Positions 58,831 to 64,000 of a DNA stretch of 64,000 nt are shown here, one piece after another. The DNA is from Epiperipatus broadwayi (taxonomy: Eukaryota > Onychophora > Udeonychophora > Euonychophora > Peripatidae). The stretch lies in assembly GCA_028023455.1 (NCBI GenBank), contig JAQFVV010012420.1:5407770-5471769 (forward strand). The letters run 5' to 3'. Position 1 is the first letter of the stretch, and every line of letters begins with the position of its first letter. A program made the position numbers and the translations under genes. The notes below the pieces were generated by a model. It was not told where the DNA came from and searched no databases. It saw nothing but the letters and a program-made list of their open reading frames with translations.

Positions 58831-59329
58831 ATAACTGCTATTGAAGTGATATGAATGATTAAAAGATGAAATATTGCTGCAATAAGAAAAAAATCTCAAA
58901 ATAATTAGTTGTTAACAAACAGTTGGTTATCCCTGCATCATTATTCATGAATGAGGCTTTACAATTTGACATTTCTTTTTATAAATTTCCAAAAAAATTT
59001 GGGATCCTATGCATATTGTCTTTTATCTTTTTTAAAATCCACTTTGTCTAGCCTTGATAATAGATGTAAGATTAAAAAAAAACATAATAAAGAATTTTTT
59101 GACTTAAATAATTTTTAGTAGTTATTTTTAACCTTAATTGTTACAAGTTTATTAGAAAACCATATAGGAAAATTTTTTATTCAATTCATCTTCAAAGGAA
59201 CAAATTTAAATAATACCCAATTAATTATTTCATCAAATTTTAAGCTGCAGTACATGTGCTCTCAATCATCTGCGCTGCAATTTTTAATGGTTTGTTTTGT
59301 AATAATTTGTATTATTTTTGTAAAAATAT
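58831..59329. other. AT-rich DNA, no gene recognised
   Basis: No domain could be recognised; it may be the upstream part of the flanking decayed LINEs. Confidence 0.4.
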
Positions 59330-59720
59330 CAAAGGTCTTTGCGCAAAGGCAATTGCATTTAAAGAAAATTTATTAACCAAGAATTATGATATAACTTTTC
59401 TAACTTAAACATGGCTGAATAATGAATACCAGAATGAATTTTTATTTGATGATAGATATATAATAATATGTAATGATAGGCCATCACCTAATATATAAAG
59501 AGATGGTGGATTTTTGATTGCTTTAAAGAAAAATATTTGTTTTAAAAGATTGATTTATTTGGATTCAAATAATGAATTAATGGATGGATTAAAGTTTTAT
59601 TAAAAAATAATACTAAATTCTTGTAGAAAATATGCATTTGAATTATAATTCTTGAATTATTGTAATGATATTGGATTAGTTGGCAGTTTTAATCGTCCTT
59701 TAAATATTTGTGGCAATTTT
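59330..59720 (+). pseudogene. LINE endonuclease relic
   Basis: Plus strand, with stops: TWLNNEYQNEFLFDDRYIII, then CNDRPSPN, stop, RDGGFLIALKKNI. This is the 'ETWL...Y...R.DR...GGG.LIA.K' run of Jockey/CR1-type endonucleases. The direction is opposite to the RT relic at 58,136-58,830, so it is a separate insertion. Confidence 0.6.
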
Positions 59721-61670
59721 TAAAGATTAAATCATTTTAAGAATTGTATGAATGTGACACAGAACAATTACCATATCAATTGTTTAAATAAAGGTCTTAA
59801 TCTTAAATTATCTAATTTTAGTACTAGTAGAGTGAATGAGAGTATTCCACTTGTGAAGTCTGTTATGCTTCATCTTCCTCTTGAGCTTTATATTTCTGTT
59901 GCTGTGAATGAACAATATTTTTCTTTCATCAATAGCAAATTTTAAAGGGAGAACTATTTTGATCTATGTTTAGAATTAGCTAATACTTTTTGGAATGAAG
60001 TGTCTAATTGTTTGGATCCACTTATAGCAGATATATTTTCAGTTATTTTACTATCATTATTATTTGTATTTTTCAAAGAAAAAAATAGTTTTTTTTTCTA
60101 ATTATATTAGAATTAGAAATATTGTAACTTTATTTTCTTTTTTAACTTTGTGAAATTTTGTGATTGATTGTCATATCATTATAGGATTAATAATAATTTT
60201 TCTATTCACCATATAATCATTTTGATCTTGAACCAATTCAATAGAATTAACTTTTCCAACACAAGAAATTATGGGATTAGACATAATTTAATAAACATTA
60301 AAATAAGCATTTCTTTTTAAATAAATTAATATTTTCTTCCAAATTTGAAAGTTTACTTATAACAATAGACAGGAAATTAGAAAATTAAACTGATCAATTA
60401 CAGTCTATAGAGTTCCACTTAATTAATTACCTAATCCCCCCCCCCCCAGACAAACAAGAATATTTGAAATAATTTTTATCTTCTACAAAAAATAATGGTC
60501 AATCTTTTTCAAAAATTCCAACACATTTTACATGAAAGTATTCCAAAACAATTAATAAACTTTTGATCTGTTGTTATTTGACTGTAACAATAATATACAG
60601 ACAAACCAATTTTGTACTTCTATATTCGGAGTGGCAGCCATATTTATATTCTGCACATTTTCAACCGCTGTTTGAATACAAAATATTTAGATAAATATTT
60701 TCATGTTGTCACAATAAATTTGATTGATCACTTTCATTAATTCCAACATAATCTAAATCAAATCTAAAATTACAACCAACTTTACACTTTATTTTTGGTG
60801 ATTTTTCCAGCAAAATGCTTGGTGCAAATTTTATAAATATCATGTAGATAATGACGATGATGACAATAATAATTTAATTTAATAATAATTAAAAAAGAAT
60901 CTATATCATTTTATTATTGCATTAGAATAATTAAAATGATTCCAACATATATAGATATATAAAATAAATTACAATCTTTTTTTTAAAGATTCTATTTTTG
61001 TGATATATAAATAAAATATGTTTAGATTATAATATTCTAGCTTAATTTTCTGCAATTCCTCCCAGGATATTGCTAAAAAAACTAAACACAGGTTTTACTA
61101 AGTAAGATAGGAACCATCTGCTTCAATGGTGTGAAATAGGAGTAAACATCTGGTTACCTATTGATTTTTGTTGAACTAACAATTTATCATTTATCTTCAG
61201 AATAAAGAGTATATAATCATAACTTTCAAACCAAATTTTATTTTAATTCAGAACAAATAAGCTTGTTTAGTCTATGACTTTTTTTTAAATATTTGTATTA
61301 GTGCACGAATACTTTTGAATCATTTAATATCTTAATTAAAGCATCCTTAATTAAAAGAAAAAAATCTTAAAAATCTATATAATAGTATATTAAGATATTT
61401 AAGAAAGATTATTAACAAGTTATTAGAAATTACACATATAAATATTTTATCAATTGTATACAAAATCTTTAAGCAAAATAATTTTTCTTTATCTACATCG
61501 AGCATTGTAGTTTAACCAATCAAAAGAACAAAATTGATTCAAAAGTGATTTTAATATAGAGGATCACATCTTAATATTGAGAGAAATTATAAAAAAAAAT
61601 CAGTAAATATGATTTTCCATATGCTTTAGATTTTTTTGACAATGAAAAAAAACCTATGATTCTATAACCA
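59721..61670. other. AT-rich DNA, no gene recognised
   Basis: No supported feature. The 65-codon frame at 59,748-59,945 was not recognised as any protein. A C10 run lies at 60,437-60,447. Confidence 0.45.
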
Positions 61671-61689
61671 TTCCCATGGTGATTAAAAG

Positions 61690-62245
61690 TTTTGCTTATT
61701 AAGATTTAGACTGAGAATATCATCACATTTTGAAGAATATCAAAATGCTATAACAGTGATTCGATTATATGGTGATTCTAAGAATATTGAGAAGATTATA
61801 TGATAGAGTAAGTTAATATCCCCAAAGGGTTTTATTTTCAGTTTTACAATAAGTATTTTATGAAGTAAATGAGAAATTAAAGGAATAAAAGAAAATGGAG
61901 ATTATTTACATCATCTAGATTTTGCAGATATGCAGTTGTTTTTGCAAATAATGCTTTAGAACCTCAAGAAATGATTGTAAGAGTTATCAGATGAAAATAT
62001 GAAAATAGGACTAAAGATAAATGCTAAAGACATTAAAGTAAATAATACTCATAGGTTTTTTAATATTATAATAATCATGAATTAGAACAAATTAATAACC
62101 ACAAATATTTTGCCAGATTATCAGTACAGAGAGAAAGATAATGAAATAAATTAATCATCAAATTAAACATGGATGAATTGCTTTCGGTAGATATAACTTA
62201 ATAATTAAAGGGAAATATGCCAATGTGTTTTAAATTTTTTTTACT
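61690..62245 (+). pseudogene. RTE relic, RT and C-terminal pieces
   Basis: Plus strand: a SKLISPKGFYF block (worn 'GDTISPKLF') near 61,815, FADM.. with FANNALEPQEM near 61,925-61,975, LSDENMKIGLKINAKDIKV near 61,990-62,035, and INHQIKHG.IAFGRYNLIIKG near 62,150-62,210. FANNALEPQEM is almost identical to the same site of the RTE at 55,200 (FANNALELQEM), so both come from one family. Confidence 0.7.
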
Positions 62246-62255
62246 TACTTATATA

Positions 62256-62350
62256 TATATTGAAACGGGAACCTCCTAATCCCTTGCTGTTTCATCATCA
62301 ATCTAGTAGCCCACTCGTCTGTGTTAGATTCGAATCTCATTTAAACTATA
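62256..62350 (+). repeat. Possible tRNA-like SINE head (weak)
   Basis: After a (TA)n tract, TAGCCCACTCGT resembles a Pol III A box and GATTCGAATC fits a B box, but they are only ~8 bp apart. Could be a deleted tRNA-like sequence or chance. Confidence 0.2.
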
Positions 62351-63300
62351 ATTTGTAAAATAAAACTACAATTTGCTGTCATGGCTGTCTGAACAGCATT
62401 ATATATTTACATATGAAAGAATGCTATAATTAGATAGGTTTGATAGAATTATAGCGTATTATTATTAATATCGCGTTTATTTTAAAAAAATACTTTTATT
62501 ATGCTAAATAATGATAAGGTTCAATTTATTAATAAATTCATTATTTTAATTCGTATGTGGATATATAATCCAACCTATATTTGTAATGTATATAGGGGTG
62601 GCGTGATTTAAAACATTAAAATGTGTTATATATAATAAAATGGTAAAAGATGAAAATATTTTAAAATGTTTATTTAAAAATGTTAAAAAGGTTTTCTTTC
62701 AAATGTGCCGAGAAGTCTTCTTTAAAAAATTGTTATTTTTTTTCTTAGAAGTAAAAGTTGGTTAGAAACAGATTTTATCGTAAACAAGTATTTAATTAAT
62801 GACCGCACTTACCTTTGGTCAAATTAAAAAGTCATTTTAAAATCTGGTTAATCGAAATTGCGTCAGATATAAACATTTAAGTTATTTTTGGATTAAAATT
62901 GTTTATGGCAAAATAGTTTTATAAAATAACCATAAAAGTTATAACTAAAATACTTTAATAGTTTATCAAATATTTAAGATCAAAACTACATGTTTTTAGA
63001 ATTTAATTAAAACGGAATTAAGTAAAAGTTATAACACCTCAGAAACTTATTAGCATATTTGAAAGCAGATTGTATGTTAACAAAATTAATTAAAAAATGT
63101 AATCATGAAGCAAAGAAAAATTCCTAAAGGTGTTAAGCTGATAAGAAAAATATAAATGGGCCATTTTTTGAGCGGGAAGATAATCTGGCTGAGATTGATA
63201 ATACAGTAGACTAGCTGAGATCTATAATACTGATAGAACTGACAGATCTATATACTGAGAGGAGACTCCATTTGAAGCGCATTTTATATTAAAAAATCAA
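62351..63300. other. AT-rich DNA, no gene recognised
   Basis: Nothing supported. Confidence 0.45.
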
Positions 63301-63320
63301 ATCTAGTTTTGAACTGAGAT

Positions 63321-63391
63321 GTCCAGCTAGTTTGGCCATCTTAGCTGTCACTCCGTAAGGAGGCGACGGGTTCGTTTCCATCCAACACCGT
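63321..63391 (+). repeat. tRNA-like region of a probable SINE
   Basis: GTCCAGCTAGTTTGGCCATC resembles the 5' half of a tRNA, and GGGTTCGTTTCC (63,368-63,379) is a good Pol III B box 20-30 bases later. A CTCC/GGAG stem lies between. It is followed by the tandem repeat below, a common SINE layout. Confidence 0.4.
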
Positions 63392-63397
63392 TTATAA

Positions 63398-63530
63398 GCA
63401 AGAATGCCGCTATAACATCTACAACCTAACTGAAAAGAAGAAGAATGCTGCTATAATATCTACCATCTAACTTAAAAAAAAGAAGAATGCTGCTATAATA
63501 TTTACAGACCACTCATAAAAGAAGAACATG
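63398..63530. repeat. ~50-bp tandem repeat
   Basis: Three units with AAGAATGCNGCTATAAYATCTAC (split GAATGCTGCTATAATAT) at about 63,401, 63,444 and 63,485, then a partial fourth (GAACATGCCGC) at 63,522. Confidence 0.75.
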
Positions 63531-64000
63531 CCGCAAGCCGCCCAGGAAACTCACCAAGTTCCAACTCAAGCACCTAATAATACCAGTAAATCACTTTAAA
63601 CTGCAGAGCTCTGTCTATTTTCTGTATATTTTATATATAATTCCAAACTACCTTTTTAAATTCTAGTTAGCTAACTAACCACTCAATATATTTTTAATGT
63701 TAAAGGTTTTCTTTTATTGTTTTAAAAATGATTCACTTGCTTTTAAAATTTCCTTCCTTAAGAAATTAATTAACATTTCTACTTTAAACTATCACTGCAG
63801 TCATGTCTCTAGTTATTTTTTTATCACATAGTTTTTAATATTTGTTATATTTATTTTATGATATGTTGACGCTTTGAAACAGCGAATACTAAATTTTAAT
63901 ATTTTAAGAAGAGATTAATTAAAACATCTTCACTTAATTATTTATAATCTTATTTCTGTGCGCTGTTTCGAAACCCTCTTAAGAAAATAGTAACGACTCA
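63531..64000. other. AT-rich DNA with a distant inverted motif
   Basis: TTTGAAACAGCGAAT at about 63,875 and GCGCTGTTTCGAAA at about 63,960 can pair across ~80 bp. No gene was recognised. Confidence 0.4.

Overview
This window looks like AT-rich nuclear DNA from a metazoan, probably an invertebrate. The base composition is very low in GC, there are spliceosomal exon borders, and the window is dominated by eukaryotic retroelements: Ty3/gypsy, L1/Tx1-like, RTE and Jockey/CR1-like LINEs, and a Penelope-like element. I cannot name the species. Almost all coding sequence belongs to transposable elements; one clean host-gene coding exon is visible at 17,375-17,904 (+).

Layout. 1-14,129 is mostly featureless AT-rich DNA with a few repeats, a suspicious homopolymer block at 8.6-9.0 kb and a fold-back repeat at 9.1-9.7 kb. 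14,130-16,965 is an array of six direct ~406-bp units plus one inverted unit. Each unit encodes a recognisable hammerhead self-cleaving ribozyme (minus strand for the direct units). The host exon follows; its 3' splice-donor region is duplicated in tandem (~310 bp), and the second duplicate carries a head-to-head pair of truncated Penelope-like elements (18.3-19.4 kb).

19.9-48.7 kb is a nest of insertions. An L1/Tx1-like LINE (+) is split inside its ORF1 by a large Ty3/gypsy element, 'gypsy-2' (minus strand, 20,430-43,951, ATCC target duplication). Its lower-coordinate LTR is itself split by a younger Ty3/gypsy element, 'gypsy-1' (22,661-29,995), and by a ~4.6-kb non-coding insert. The intact partner LTR (about 41,569-43,951) gives the uninterrupted sequence for both insertions.

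53.9-58.8 kb is a second nest. A decayed Jockey/CR1-like LINE (-) is interrupted by an RTE element (54,478-58,126, 9-bp target duplication). The middle of that RTE is replaced by diverged copies of the same hammerhead repeat, and one of those copies is interrupted by the 3' end of yet another LINE. Further LINE relics lie at 52.1-52.9, 59.3-59.7 and 61.7-62.2 kb, and a possible tRNA-derived SINE with a short tandem repeat lies at 63.3-63.5 kb.

Main biological point: two diverged families of ~410-bp repeats share a hammerhead ribozyme fold. Paired positions in stems I and III, and in a second hairpin elsewhere in the unit, have changed in compensating fashion. This is what is expected of an RNA-selected, retrozyme-like small circular RNA system. 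The Penelope copies carry their own, less perfect hammerhead-like motif in the same window.
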